Positions 35,094-45,266 are shown, numbered from the stretch's first letter. The stretch is DNA of 64,000 bases from Marinitoga sp. 38H-ov (GCF_011057715.1 NZ_LNGH01000006.1:28699-92698); one strand, 5' to 3'. Notes: generated by a model not told the origin, from the letters alone. Numbers and translations: made by a program.

Positions 35094-36644
35094 ATGAATA
35101 TTTTTCAAGTTATTAAAGATTATTGGGATAATTTTTCCACAAATCAAAAAATTATATATTCTATATTAATAGGAACATTTATATTACTATTAATTCTTCT
35201 AATATTTTTAAACTTAAGACCTAATTATCAGGTCTTAATAAGTGGTGTTGATGAACAACAAGGTGGAAAAATTATTTCAAAATTAGAAGAATTAAATATT
35301 CAGTATAAAGTTGGACCTGGTGGATCAATACAAGTACCAGAGAAATATAATAAATATGAATTATGGATGAAATTAGCTCTTAATGGAGTTTTAGGAACTC
35401 AAGTTCAAGGATATGAATTGCTTCAAAATCAAGGATTTGGTGCAACTAGCTATGATAAGCAAGTTAATTATCAAATTGCTCTTGAAGGTGAGTTATCAAA
35501 AACAATTTCAACAATGCAAGGTATACAATATGCTAGAGTGCATATTGTAATGCCAACAAGAACATATTATACACCTGCTGATCAATCTAAACCCTCAGCT
35601 TCTGTATTATTATTTTTAGAACCAGGAGCTACTATAGATACTTCACAGGTAAAAGCTATTATGGATTTTGTTGCAGGTGCTGTTCAAAATTTAGAACCTA
35701 ATGATGTTAAGGTTGTTGATAATAATTCTAGAAATCTTAGTGCTCAGGTTATTTCAGAAGGAAATATTGCTGATGCTGCTACAAAATTTGATTTAAAAAG
35801 AAAAATTGAAGAATATTATACAGAAAAAATTGAAAATAATTTACAAAGAGTTTTTGGTGTTGGTGCTATTGTTGTTATTCCTGAAGTGGATTTAAACTGG
35901 CAAAAAATAGAAGAAGAATCTAAAAAAGTTCAACCTGTAAATAAAACAAGTGGGATAATTGTTAGTCAACAAAATGAAAGCGAGGAACGTTCTTCAAGTT
36001 CTGGTACATCAAGTATTCCTGGTACAGATTCAAATATTCCACCATATACAACTCAAACATCAGATAATCAAGGAAACGACTTATATAAAACGTCTAAAAG
36101 CATTATTAATTATGATTTTAATGAAATATATCAAAAGGTTACAGAAGATAAAAATGGTGAAATATCAACAAAATCTATTACAGTATTTATTGATTTAGAT
36201 AAATCTCCTATACCAGAAAATGAGACAACTAAAGAACAAATTAGAAGCGCTATATCTACGGCTACTGGAGCAACACCTAATAATATAAATATATTATTTA
36301 CTAAGTTTAATAAAGATTTAGAAGTTGAATATCAAAAGATTATTGAGCAAAATAAAAAAACTAAAACTATCACTGTTATAACTATAATTTCTGTATTATT
36401 AATTATTATATTAACCTTAATCGTACTTGCTGTACTAAATGTTAACAAGAAAAGAAAGGCTCAAAAAGTATTATCAGAAAGAAAGAAAAAACTTGAAGAA
36501 GCTGCAACTAGAGTTATTGAAGAATTAGAACCTGAAACTGTTGAAATATCTGAAGAACAAAAGGTTTTTGAAAAACTTTCTAATGTTGTTGATAAAAGTA
36601 TTGATGATGTAATTGAAATATTAAAGTATTGGATTAATCAATAG
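35094..36644 (+). CDS. fliF: Flagellar M-ring protein FliF
   Basis: A 516-residue FliF that builds the MS ring. A membrane helix (about 22-42) is followed by RBM1/RBM2 domains (YQVLISGVDEQQGGKIISKLEE, ARVHIVMPTRTYY, PSASVLLFLEPG), the RBM3 collar with a low-complexity Ser/Thr loop around residue 300, a second helix (about 428-450) and a C-terminal FliG-binding peptide. It is the first flagellar gene of the fliF-fliG-fliH-fliI unit. Confidence 0.95.
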   Translation: MNIFQVIKDYWDNFSTNQKIIYSILIGTFILLLILLIFLNLRPNYQVLISGVDEQQGGKIISKLEELNIQYKVGPGGSIQVPEKYNKYELWMKLALNGVLGTQVQGYELLQNQGFGATSYDKQVNYQIALEGELSKTISTMQGIQYARVHIVMPTRTYYTPADQSKPSASVLLFLEPGATIDTSQVKAIMDFVAGAVQNLEPNDVKVVDNNSRNLSAQVISEGNIADAATKFDLKRKIEEYYTEKIENNLQRVFGVGAIVVIPEVDLNWQKIEEESKKVQPVNKTSGIIVSQQNESEERSSSSGTSSIPGTDSNIPPYTTQTSDNQGNDLYKTSKSIINYDFNEIYQKVTEDKNGEISTKSITVFIDLDKSPIPENETTKEQIRSAISTATGATPNNINILFTKFNKDLEVEYQKIIEQNKKTKTITVITIISVLLIIILTLIVLAVLNVNKKRKAQKVLSERKKKLEEAATRVIEELEPETVEISEEQKVFEKLSNVVDKSIDDVIEILKYWINQ

Positions 36645-36668
36645 ATTAATCAATAATGAGGTGATATA

Positions 36669-37682
36669 ATGCCTGATAATAATTCTGTAAAATCAGGATT
36701 AAGAAAAGCTGCTATTTTGGTAGTTTTGGTTGGACCCGAAAGAGCTTCAAAGTTATTAAAAGAATTAAATGAAGAAGAAGTTGAAATGCTAACATTAGAA
36801 GTTGCTAATTTAGGAAAAATTACAGATCAAGAAAAAAATGAGGTATTAAATGAATTTTTTGAATTAATGAAAGTCAAAGAATTCATTAAAGAGGGTGGCG
36901 TTGATTATGCTAAAAAATTACTTGAAGAAGCATTTGGCCCTGAACAAGCAATTAAAATCATTGAAAATCTTGTTACTAATTTACAAGTTAAACCATTTGA
37001 TTTCTTAAAAAGAATTGATATTACTCAAATAACCAATGTATTACAAAATGAACATCCTCAAACAGTGGCTTTGGTTTTATGTTATTTACCTCCATCAGCT
37101 GCAGCACAAGTTATTGCCGGTTTACCTGAAGACCTGCAAGTTGATGTTATTAAAAGAATCTCTATTATGGATAGGGCTACACCTGATGTTGTTAAAGAGG
37201 TAGAAAGTCGTATGAAAGATAGATTATCATCATTTGCTGCTCAACCATTTAGTCAAGTTGGTGGAATTGAGACAACAGCTGAAATTATGAATAATATTGA
37301 TAGAACAGTTTCTAAAAATATTTTTGATAGATTATCTGAATCTGATCCTAAATTATCTGAAGAAATTAGAAAGAAAATGTTTGTATTTGAAGATATTCTT
37401 AAACTTGATGATAGAACAATTCAAAGAATACTTAGAGAAGTTGATACTCGTGACTTAACCTTATCTTTAAAAGGTGCTTCTGAAGAATTAAAGAATAAAA
37501 TATTATCTAATATGTCACAAAGAGCTAGTCAAATGATTCAAGAAGAATTAGAGTTTATGGGTCCAGTAAGATTAAAAGATGTTGATGAAGCACAGCAAAG
37601 GATAGTAGCTGTTATAAGAAAACTTGAAGAAACTGGTGAAATTATTATTGCCGGTGGAGGAGGAGAAGAATTAATTGTTTAA
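36669..37682 (+). CDS. fliG: Flagellar motor switch protein FliG
   Basis: A 337-residue FliG. The N-terminal domain (LRKAAILVVLVGPERASKLLKEL) binds FliF. The middle domain has the EHPQTVALVLCYLPPSAAAQVIAGLP motif. The C-terminal domain with FEDILKLDDRTIQRILREVD carries the charged torque helix that contacts the stator. Length and motifs are standard. Its 3' end overlaps fliH by 8 bp. Confidence 0.96.
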   Translation: MPDNNSVKSGLRKAAILVVLVGPERASKLLKELNEEEVEMLTLEVANLGKITDQEKNEVLNEFFELMKVKEFIKEGGVDYAKKLLEEAFGPEQAIKIIENLVTNLQVKPFDFLKRIDITQITNVLQNEHPQTVALVLCYLPPSAAAQVIAGLPEDLQVDVIKRISIMDRATPDVVKEVESRMKDRLSSFAAQPFSQVGGIETTAEIMNNIDRTVSKNIFDRLSESDPKLSEEIRKKMFVFEDILKLDDRTIQRILREVDTRDLTLSLKGASEELKNKILSNMSQRASQMIQEELEFMGPVRLKDVDEAQQRIVAVIRKLEETGEIIIAGGGGEELIV

Positions 37683-38358
37683 TAAACGTATTATAAAAGG
37701 TCAATATGTTGTTTTTGAATCTCCTGAAGAAGTTAAAGAATTAGAAAAAAATATTTCTGAAGATTTAGCACAAAAAATCATTGAAGAAGCTGAATTAAAG
37801 GCTAAGGAAATTATTGAAAAGGCAAATGAAGAAGCTGAAAATATAATCAACCAAGCACATTTAGCATATGCTGAAGAAATAGAAAAAGCTAGAAAAGAAG
37901 GTCAAGAATTAGCTCAAAAAGATATAAATAATTTGATTGAACAATATTCTGTTCAATTTAATATGATGTTGGAAAATTTTAATAATTCTATTAACTTAGA
38001 AATTTACAATACAAGAATTCTATTGTTTAATATATTAAAATTGTTAGTTAGAAAATTTTTAAATATTGAAATTTTTTCTTCTCCAAAATGGGTTGAGAAT
38101 TCATTAAATAAAATATTAGAAAGATTTTCTAATTTTGACTATATTAAAATTCATGTTAGCTCTAATATTATGAAAGATTTTCCTGATATATTAGAAAAAT
38201 TTAAGTCTGTTGATAATATTGAAATTTTAGAAGATATTACCTTACCAGACTTCTCTATAACCGTTAAAACTAATATGGGTAATGTTGCTATAAATAAGGA
38301 AGATATATTGGAACAAATAAATAAAATAATAGAGGAAGAATTAAAAGATGTTGAATAA
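37675..38358 (+). CDS. fliH: Flagellar assembly protein FliH (putative)
   Basis: A 227-residue protein with a long helical, glutamate/lysine-rich middle (about residues 25-85, repeated AEE/KA patterns) and a C-terminal FliH/V-ATPase E-like domain (FSITVKTNMGNVAINKEDILEQI). It regulates the FliI ATPase of the flagellar export apparatus. The start is a TTG at 37675 preceded by GGAGGAGGAG inside fliG. FliH diverges strongly; position between fliG and fliI supports the call. Confidence 0.85.
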   Translation: MFNKRIIKGQYVVFESPEEVKELEKNISEDLAQKIIEEAELKAKEIIEKANEEAENIINQAHLAYAEEIEKARKEGQELAQKDINNLIEQYSVQFNMMLENFNNSINLEIYNTRILLFNILKLLVRKFLNIEIFSSPKWVENSLNKILERFSNFDYIKIHVSSNIMKDFPDILEKFKSVDNIEILEDITLPDFSITVKTNMGNVAINKEDILEQINKIIEEELKDVE

Positions 38359-39676
38359 TTATAATGATATATTTAATAATATCAGCAAAAAAATTGAAGA
38401 TATAGATTTATTCACTTTAGAAGGTACTGTAGATAGAATTACAGGCGTTGTTATAGAATCCAAGGGACCAGATGTGTCCCTTGGTGATTTGTGTGCTATA
38501 TATTTAAAAGATGGGAATATTTCATTATGTGAGGTTGTTGGATTTGTAGAAAATAAAGTATTATTAATGCCATTTGAAGATGTACATGGATTATATGTTG
38601 GAGCTAAAGTAAAAAAACTAAATAGAAAAGTTTCTATTGGGATTTCACAAAATTTATTAGGTAGAATATTAGATGGAATTGGTAGGCCTTTAGATGGAAA
38701 GCCATTATATACTGATAAATACAGATCAATATATTCACCACCTCCAAATCCATTAATTAGAAATAAAATAGAAGAACCATTACCAGTTGGTGTAAAAGCT
38801 ATTGATGGATTAATTACCCTTGGAAAAGGTCAAAGAATAGGTATTTTTGCAGGTAGTGGTGTTGGTAAAAGTACATTGCTCGGTATGATTGCAAGAAATA
38901 CATCAGCTGATATAAATGTTATTTCATTAATAGGAGAACGAGGTAGAGAAGTTAGAGAATTTATTGAAAGAGATTTAGGCGAAGAAGGGCTTAAACGATC
39001 TGTAGTTATAGTTTCTACCTCTGATCAACCAGCTTTAATGAGAACAAAAGCTTTACTTAGTGCTACAACTATTGCTGAATTTTTTAGAGATATGGGATAT
39101 AATGTAATGTTAATGGTTGATTCTTTGACTAGATGGGCTATGGCACAAAGAGAAATAGGTCTATCAATTGGAGAGCCTCCTGCTACAAGAGGTTATACAC
39201 CTAGTGTTTTTGCAGAATTGCCTAAAATATTAGAAAGGGCTGGTAATTCTGATAAGGGGAGTATAACTGCTATCTATACTGTTCTTGTTGAAGGTGATGA
39301 TTTTAATGAACCTATATCAGATACAGTTAGAGGAATAGTTGATGGTCATATTATATTATCAAGAAGATTAGCTGAGTCATCACATTATCCTGCTATTGAT
39401 GTTTTAGCTAGCATTAGTAGATTAATGTCATCAGTGGTTTCTTCTGAACATTTAGACGCCGCATATACTGTAAGAGATATTATGGCTACATATAATGATG
39501 CAAAGGATTTAATTGAAGTTGGTGCATATAAAGAGGGAACTAATAAGAAAATTGATATAGCAAAAAGAGAAATTAATAATATTAATTCTTTTTTAAAGCA
39601 ATCTGTGTTTGAAAATCCTTCATTTGATGAAATTATTAAACAATTAATTGATTTATCGAAAAAAATGACTAATTGA
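38348..39676 (+). CDS. fliI: Flagellar export ATPase FliI
   Basis: A 442-residue F1-β-like ATPase of the flagellar type III export system. Walker A is GIFAGSGVGKSTLLGM (around residues 174-189), and Walker B lies in VMLMVDSLTRWAMAQRE with GEPPATRGYTPSVFAELPK following. The GDDFNEPISDTVRGIVDGHI segment is conserved in FliI/YscN. It overlaps fliH by 11 bp and ends the flagellar block. Confidence 0.96.
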   Translation: MLNNYNDIFNNISKKIEDIDLFTLEGTVDRITGVVIESKGPDVSLGDLCAIYLKDGNISLCEVVGFVENKVLLMPFEDVHGLYVGAKVKKLNRKVSIGISQNLLGRILDGIGRPLDGKPLYTDKYRSIYSPPPNPLIRNKIEEPLPVGVKAIDGLITLGKGQRIGIFAGSGVGKSTLLGMIARNTSADINVISLIGERGREVREFIERDLGEEGLKRSVVIVSTSDQPALMRTKALLSATTIAEFFRDMGYNVMLMVDSLTRWAMAQREIGLSIGEPPATRGYTPSVFAELPKILERAGNSDKGSITAIYTVLVEGDDFNEPISDTVRGIVDGHIILSRRLAESSHYPAIDVLASISRLMSSVVSSEHLDAAYTVRDIMATYNDAKDLIEVGAYKEGTNKKIDIAKREINNINSFLKQSVFENPSFDEIIKQLIDLSKKMTN

Positions 39677-39702
39677 TTTTTAGTGAATAAATATGGTAAA
39701 AT
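39673..39702 (+). promoter_or_regulatory. Promoter before the sugar permease genes
   Basis: TTGATT (39673-39678) and TAAAAT (39697-39702) are 18 bp apart, with TGG directly before the -10, giving an extended -10. It overlaps the fliI stop codon and drives the permease pair 42 bp further on. Confidence 0.55.
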
Positions 39703-39744
39703 TAGTGTTAAAAAATTTTTTATCTATAGATTGGAGGAGATTAT

Positions 39745-41109
39745 ATGCCAGCTGAGATTCTTATTCCTTTAATTGGAATAGGTATTGCTTTAATTTTAAC
39801 TCTTTTTATGAAATTTAGTAAATACTTTCTTTCTCCACATGCTTGGAGAAGAACAAGAGAAAGTATTACTGGATATTTGTATATTTTACCTTCTATGATG
39901 GTTTTATCTATTTTTGTTTTTTGGCCAATTATATATTCTTTTATTTTAAGTTTCTTTAAATGGGATTTTAAAAATCAGGCAAATCCTCAATTTATCGGTC
40001 TTGAAAACTATACTAGTTTATTTAAATTAAAACATCCTGTTGATATTAATTTTGATGTAGCGTTTTTAGGAACATTTTTTATAGTTTTCTTTGTGGCATT
40101 TTTAATAAATACACTTTTAGACTTAAATAGGATTAAAGATAAAAAAGTTAAAAATCTATTTGTTATAAATACAATTATTGGTTTAATTTCTTTTATTTTC
40201 TGGAATAATATACCTTATACTTTACAATGGATATTATTCATATGGTTAGCATTTTCATATGTAGTTATAGCAGCCATGAAAAAAGTAGAAGGAACTCCTG
40301 ATAAATTACTATTAAGACTTATTTTATTTATTAGTATATATATTGTAGGTTTTAATGTTATAAAAATACCAGAAATTATAACATTTTTGAGTGTGGCTAA
40401 AGAAGAAGCAGACTTCTTAAAAGCAATATGGAACACTAGTTATTATGTATTATTATCTATGCCAATTACTATATTTTTATCTTTAATTATAGCATTATTA
40501 TTCTATCAAGAAATAAAGGGTAAGGTTATATTTAGAACAATATACTTTATACCATTTGTTACTAGTGTTGTTGCTGTTTCATTAGTTTGGCAATGGATTT
40601 TCAATGATAATGGTTTATTAAATTATATTTTATCTTTCTTTGGAGTTGAAAAAGTACTATGGTTAAAAGATGAAAAATGGACTATTCCAACTATTGCTAT
40701 TATTTCTATATGGAAATTAGTTGGATATTATTCAATTATTTTCTTAGCTGGTCTTCAAAATATTGATAAAAGTTATTATGAAGCTGCCGAAGTTGACGGC
40801 GCTACAAGTTGGCAAAAATTTGCATATATAACATGGCCATTATTATCTCCAACAACATTCTTTATACTAATAGTTTCAATGATTGGTGCATTTAAAGTAT
40901 TCTCTGAAATTTTTGTTCTTTATTCAGGACTCCCTGGGCCATACAATAATAGCGGTTTGACAGTAGTATATTATGTATTTGAAAAATTCTATGGCGAACA
41001 AAGAATGGGACAAGCTAGTGCTGCAGCTTATGTATTATTTGGTATTATCCTAATATTTACTTTTATACAGTTTATATCAGGAAAAAATCGCGTACATTAC
41101 GATTCTTAA
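39745..41109 (+). CDS. Maltose-type sugar ABC transporter permease (MalF-like)
   Basis: A 454-residue CUT1 permease. It has an N-terminal helix, the YILPSMMVLSIFVFWPIIYSF helix, FIGLENYTSLF, then extra helices between about residues 110 and 210 before the BPD core. The EAA loop is EAAEVDGATSWQKFAYITWPLL. Extra helices after the conserved first segment are typical of MalF rather than generic CUT1 subunits. No binding protein or ATPase gene is adjacent, so it must share them from elsewhere. It is paired with the following MalG-like gene. Confidence 0.85.
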   Translation: MPAEILIPLIGIGIALILTLFMKFSKYFLSPHAWRRTRESITGYLYILPSMMVLSIFVFWPIIYSFILSFFKWDFKNQANPQFIGLENYTSLFKLKHPVDINFDVAFLGTFFIVFFVAFLINTLLDLNRIKDKKVKNLFVINTIIGLISFIFWNNIPYTLQWILFIWLAFSYVVIAAMKKVEGTPDKLLLRLILFISIYIVGFNVIKIPEIITFLSVAKEEADFLKAIWNTSYYVLLSMPITIFLSLIIALLFYQEIKGKVIFRTIYFIPFVTSVVAVSLVWQWIFNDNGLLNYILSFFGVEKVLWLKDEKWTIPTIAIISIWKLVGYYSIIFLAGLQNIDKSYYEAAEVDGATSWQKFAYITWPLLSPTTFFILIVSMIGAFKVFSEIFVLYSGLPGPYNNSGLTVVYYVFEKFYGEQRMGQASAAAYVLFGIILIFTFIQFISGKNRVHYDS

Positions 41110-41121
41110 GGGGGTCTAAAT

Positions 41122-43335
41122 ATGTCTTGGAATAAATTTGCTAATACAATGGGACTTTTAATTGTATATTTATTAGTTATAGGTGGAGCTATTATAATGG
41201 TTATGCCATTTGCTTGGATGGTTGTTACTTCATTAAAAACTGGTGGAGAAATTGCACAATGGCCACCTAAATGGACATCAAAAAATTTTAAATCTGAAAT
41301 CTCTGTATTTTTAAAAAATGCTCCTTCTACATCTATTGGAAGTCAAGGTAGCTTAAGTTTAGTTGAATTTAGAGCTTCTAATACTGGTGATGAATATAAT
41401 AATTTTAAAAAAGTTTTAAGTATAGAAGATGATAAGGTTAGACGTGGAGAAGTAACTTTAAAGTTTTCAAAACTTAATTATGCTAATAATGATAATTTAG
41501 AAAATATAATTAATAATTTAAAAGAATTTAGTGTTAATTATGCTCTAATACCAGAAATATCTAATGAGATTTCTTCATTAGATGTTTCACCAGAAAGTTT
41601 TGAAAATTTTTATTTTAAATTATATTCTACATCAAATGGTTTGTTTAAAAAATCACAAATATTAAAAAATTTAAATAAAGAATTGCAGGGATCTGTAAAA
41701 TATATAGATAATTTTATTTCAAAATCATTAGATAGATTACCTTATTTAAAAATCAAGGATAACGATAATTCTGTTGTAAGACAAGAAAAAGAAAATAAAA
41801 AAGAAGAATTAAAATCATATTTAGAAAATTTAAAAATTATTATTATTGATCTTATTAGTTTAGTTGATAATTATTCACGTGGAACTGGTATTATTTCAAA
41901 TAATGAAATTAATGATATATTAGAAAAAATTGATTCTATCGATTTCAAATTATTTACTGATATGTATTTAAGAAATGTAAATAGAATATTGGAAAAAAAC
42001 ATTTATAACCCTATAATATATAATAAGAATACATTGATTTTCAAAACTTTCTTTGATGATAATTTTGAAAAAATTCAAACAAATAATTCAAATACAAAAA
42101 TTGTAAAGTTTAATATTCCAACTAAAGATGAAATGAAAGAAAACTTTTTAAATGCTTTAAATAATTCAAATATTCCACAAGAATTTAAAGATTTCATTGA
42201 TACAAATGCTGATATATTAGATATCAAAGATAATTTTATACTAGGTATAGAACATCATTATAATGATATGGTTTTAGATAAATTAAATATTTCATCTGAA
42301 GATTTATCTAGAGCTTTAATGATTATTCGTTCTTTAACTAAATATAATGATTTAAGTAATATATCAAATTATTTAAATACTTTCGATTCTGAATTTGTAA
42401 ATGAGAAAAATTTAAATTTAGATAATTTAAGAGAATTAACTGTTTTAAGAAAAGAATATAATGAAATTATAGATCAATTTAATAACTTATATTCAGATTC
42501 CATTTCTATGGTTAATATTATTGAAGCACCAGATATTGTTGATAAGATATATTATAGGAATTACTCAACTATAGAAATTTATTTCAAAGATATATATGCA
42601 ATATGGTTTGTTGATGAAGTTCCTGAAATGACAGCTAAATTTACTCCTAAACAAATTTTTGCTAATGTTTTTCAAAATTATGTTGATGCTTGGAATGCAG
42701 CTCCATTTTCAAAATATTATATAAATACAGTATTTATGGCTACATCTACAACAATTTTAGAAATTATTTTTGCTGCAATGGCAGCGTTTGCCTTTGCAAA
42801 ATTAGAATTTTGGGGTAAAAACTTTATTTTCACATTATTCTTAGCTACTATGATGGTTCCTGGTGAAGTTATGTTAGTTCCTAACTTCATTACTATTAGT
42901 AAATTTAAATGGTTAGATACATATTATGCTTTAATTATTCCTTGGGTTGTTAGTGTTTTTGCTATATTCCTATTAAGGCAACAATTTATGACAATACCTA
43001 ATGACTTATGGGATGCTGCTAAAATTGATGGTAGTAGTAGTTGGAGATTCTTATGGACTGTTATGGTTCCTTTGAGTAAGCCTGCTTTAATTACCGGTGC
43101 ATTATTAAAATTTGTCGGTAGTTGGAATGCATTCTTATGGGTATTAATTGTTACTAAATCACCAGAAATGAGAACCTTAGCTGTTGGATTACAAACATTT
43201 ACCACAGAGTCTGGTACAATGTATAATTTATTAATGGCAGCTTCTACATTCTCAATAATACCAATTATTATTCTATTTATTTTCATGCAAAAATACTTTG
43301 TTGCAGGTATTGCAAGATCGGGTTTAAAAGGATAA
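41122..43335 (+). CDS. MalG-like sugar ABC permease with a ~440-residue insertion
   Basis: A 737-residue permease; ordinary MalG proteins have about 280-300 residues. Residues 1-55 match the MalG start (helix, then GEIAQWPPKW). Residues from about 510 resume the family pattern (NYVDAWNAAPFSKYYINTVF), with the EAA loop DLWDAAKIDGSSSWRFLWTVMVPLSKPAL near 625-655. Between them is a polar, largely helical block rich in Asn, Lys and Glu, which by topology is extracytoplasmic. Long MalG proteins are known from Thermotoga maltose systems, so this is probably lineage-specific, not a misassembly. Confidence 0.85.
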   Translation: MSWNKFANTMGLLIVYLLVIGGAIIMVMPFAWMVVTSLKTGGEIAQWPPKWTSKNFKSEISVFLKNAPSTSIGSQGSLSLVEFRASNTGDEYNNFKKVLSIEDDKVRRGEVTLKFSKLNYANNDNLENIINNLKEFSVNYALIPEISNEISSLDVSPESFENFYFKLYSTSNGLFKKSQILKNLNKELQGSVKYIDNFISKSLDRLPYLKIKDNDNSVVRQEKENKKEELKSYLENLKIIIIDLISLVDNYSRGTGIISNNEINDILEKIDSIDFKLFTDMYLRNVNRILEKNIYNPIIYNKNTLIFKTFFDDNFEKIQTNNSNTKIVKFNIPTKDEMKENFLNALNNSNIPQEFKDFIDTNADILDIKDNFILGIEHHYNDMVLDKLNISSEDLSRALMIIRSLTKYNDLSNISNYLNTFDSEFVNEKNLNLDNLRELTVLRKEYNEIIDQFNNLYSDSISMVNIIEAPDIVDKIYYRNYSTIEIYFKDIYAIWFVDEVPEMTAKFTPKQIFANVFQNYVDAWNAAPFSKYYINTVFMATSTTILEIIFAAMAAFAFAKLEFWGKNFIFTLFLATMMVPGEVMLVPNFITISKFKWLDTYYALIIPWVVSVFAIFLLRQQFMTIPNDLWDAAKIDGSSSWRFLWTVMVPLSKPALITGALLKFVGSWNAFLWVLIVTKSPEMRTLAVGLQTFTTESGTMYNLLMAASTFSIIPIIILFIFMQKYFVAGIARSGLKG

Positions 43336-43336
43336 T

Positions 43337-43678
43337 ATGGAAAGAAAAAAATTTGTTGTTGGAAAGAAAAAAAAGAAAAAACGTATTAATATTGGAAAAA
43401 TCTTTATATATTTTGCTATAATATTTGTGATAATATATTTTGGCATTCAAATGATAAGAATGCTATATATATATTCACAATTATCAAATGAATATAAAAA
43501 AACACAAACTGAATTTGAGCAATTAAAAGAAAAATTAAATTCATTAGAAAAAGAACGCGATATGATAAAAAAAATGTTAGAAGAAAAGGGTGTGACTATA
43601 GAAAATGGAAAAATTAATTATAACTACGTCCCACAAACCATCGAAGGAACAACTAATTCGAGCGAAACATCTCGCTGA
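43337..43678 (+). CDS. Small membrane coiled-coil protein, FtsL/DivIC-like
   Basis: A 113-residue protein with a basic N-terminus (VGKKKKKKRIN), one membrane helix (about residues 21-43) and a coiled coil (about 47-78, LSNEYKKTQTEFEQLKEKLNSLEKE). This bitopic layout is that of septum formation initiator (DivIC/FtsB/FtsL) proteins. Sequence alone does not decide which. It begins one base after malG ends and overlaps the methyltransferase gene by 74 bp, a long but in-frame-consistent overlap. Confidence 0.7.
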   Translation: MERKKFVVGKKKKKKRINIGKIFIYFAIIFVIIYFGIQMIRMLYIYSQLSNEYKKTQTEFEQLKEKLNSLEKERDMIKKMLEEKGVTIENGKINYNYVPQTIEGTTNSSETSR

Positions 43679-44366
43679 TGAATATGGTTTAATATATAAA
43701 AATAGAAGACATTTACATACAGACAATATATATTTTGTTGTTGAAAAGAATTTAACTGTTAAAGTAAAGAAGGATGATTTTGAATTTTTCTTTCATCCTT
43801 CTATTGTAAAAATACGTATGAAAAATTATATTTCAGATAAAAAAGATTATCTTTTAAGTAATATGAATTTAAAAGGAAATGAAACCGTTTTAGATTTAAC
43901 CTTTGGTCTTGGTAGCGAAGCACTATTAATAGCTTCACAATTAAAAGATGGTAAATTAATAGGATTAGAAGGGGCTTTTCCTATATACTTTGTTGTTAAA
44001 GAAAGTATAAATTATTATCCATATAAAATAAAATGGTTGAAAGAAACTGCTAAAAAAATAGAAATTTTAAATGATAATTACAAAAGATTTATTAGAAAAC
44101 AAAAAGATAAAAGTTATGATATTATATATTGTGATCCTATGTTTGAAAATCCTGTATTTGAGTCTTCTGCTTTAAATCCATTGAGAAAATTTGCAGTATA
44201 TGATTCTCTAGAAATTTCTGATATTGAAGAAATGAAAAGAGTTGCTAAAGAAAAGGTTATTATTAAAGCTCATGTAAAAGATTCAATATGGGATAAATAT
44301 AAATTTGATAAAATTGATGGAAGTAAAAATTCTGGTGTATTCTATGGGGTGATTTATTTAAAATGA
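43605..44366 (+). CDS. Class I SAM-dependent methyltransferase, RsmJ-like
   Basis: A 253-residue methyltransferase. The N-terminal IITTSHKPSKEQLIRAKHLADEYGL and NRRHLHTD segments, the SAM motif VLDLTFGLGSEALLIASQL (around residues 95-113) and a DIIYCDPMFENP catalytic-type motif recall RsmJ (DUF548), which methylates G1516 of 16S rRNA. It could also act on another RNA. The conserved N-terminal block supports the ATG at 43605 despite the overlap with the preceding gene. miaA overlaps its end by 4 bp. Confidence 0.8.
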   Translation: MEKLIITTSHKPSKEQLIRAKHLADEYGLIYKNRRHLHTDNIYFVVEKNLTVKVKKDDFEFFFHPSIVKIRMKNYISDKKDYLLSNMNLKGNETVLDLTFGLGSEALLIASQLKDGKLIGLEGAFPIYFVVKESINYYPYKIKWLKETAKKIEILNDNYKRFIRKQKDKSYDIIYCDPMFENPVFESSALNPLRKFAVYDSLEISDIEEMKRVAKEKVIIKAHVKDSIWDKYKFDKIDGSKNSGVFYGVIYLK

Positions 44367-45253
44367 AAATTCCAGTAATACTAGGTCCTACTGCTGTAGG
44401 AAAAACTGGTATATTAACTGAATTAGGAAATGAATACGAAGTTGTATCTTGTGATTCCAGACAAATATATAAATATATGAATATTGGAACTGCTAAACCA
44501 ACAAATGAAGAACAACAAAAAATAAAACATCATCTTATTGATTTTGTTGAACCTGATCAATATTATAATGCATATATGTATAGACTTGATGCTTTAAAAG
44601 CTATAGAAGATATATTAAATAGAGGAAAAATACCAATTATTTCTGGTGGTACAGGATTGTATTTTGATGCAGTTTATAAGGGGTTTTTTGAATCACCTAG
44701 TTCTTTAACTTTAAGAAGTTATTTAAGAAAACTAGAAAATTCTCAACCAGGTATAATACGAGAAATATTAAAAGATGTAGATCCTGAAAGTTATTTAAGA
44801 ATACACCAAAATGATTTAAAAAGAAGTATTAGAGCTTTGGAAATATATATTGTTTCTGGAAAAAGAATGTCTGATTTAATTAAAAATCACAAAATTGAAT
44901 CAAAATATGATTTTAATATTATTATTTTGGATAGAGATAGAACTGAATTACATGAAAGAATTAATTTAAGAGTTGAAAAAATGATTTCTGATGGTTTAAT
45001 TGATGAAGTAAAAAATTTAATAGATATGGGTTATAACAAAAACTTAAATTCTTTGAATACTATTGGATATATTGAAGTATTAGAATATATAGAGGGAAAG
45101 TATGACTATGAAAAAATGATTCATTTAATAAAAAGAAATACAAGAAGATATGCCAGAAGGCAAATTATATATTTTAGAGGATATGAAAATGCAACGTGGA
45201 TTAATTTAACTAATACTTCAAATCCTGTTGAAATTATTAAATCTTTAATTTAA
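44363..45253 (+). CDS. miaA: tRNA dimethylallyltransferase MiaA
   Basis: A 296-residue MiaA that adds a dimethylallyl group to A37 of tRNAs reading UNN codons. The P-loop ILGPTAVGKTGIL, SCDSRQIYKYMNIGTAKP, IPIISGGTGLYFDAVYKG and the C-terminal NTRRYARRQIIYFR are all present. hfq follows 13 bp downstream, the widely conserved miaA-hfq order. Confidence 0.96.
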   Translation: MKIPVILGPTAVGKTGILTELGNEYEVVSCDSRQIYKYMNIGTAKPTNEEQQKIKHHLIDFVEPDQYYNAYMYRLDALKAIEDILNRGKIPIISGGTGLYFDAVYKGFFESPSSLTLRSYLRKLENSQPGIIREILKDVDPESYLRIHQNDLKRSIRALEIYIVSGKRMSDLIKNHKIESKYDFNIIILDRDRTELHERINLRVEKMISDGLIDEVKNLIDMGYNKNLNSLNTIGYIEVLEYIEGKYDYEKMIHLIKRNTRRYARRQIIYFRGYENATWINLTNTSNPVEIIKSLI

Positions 45254-45266
45254 GGGGGAGTTAGGA

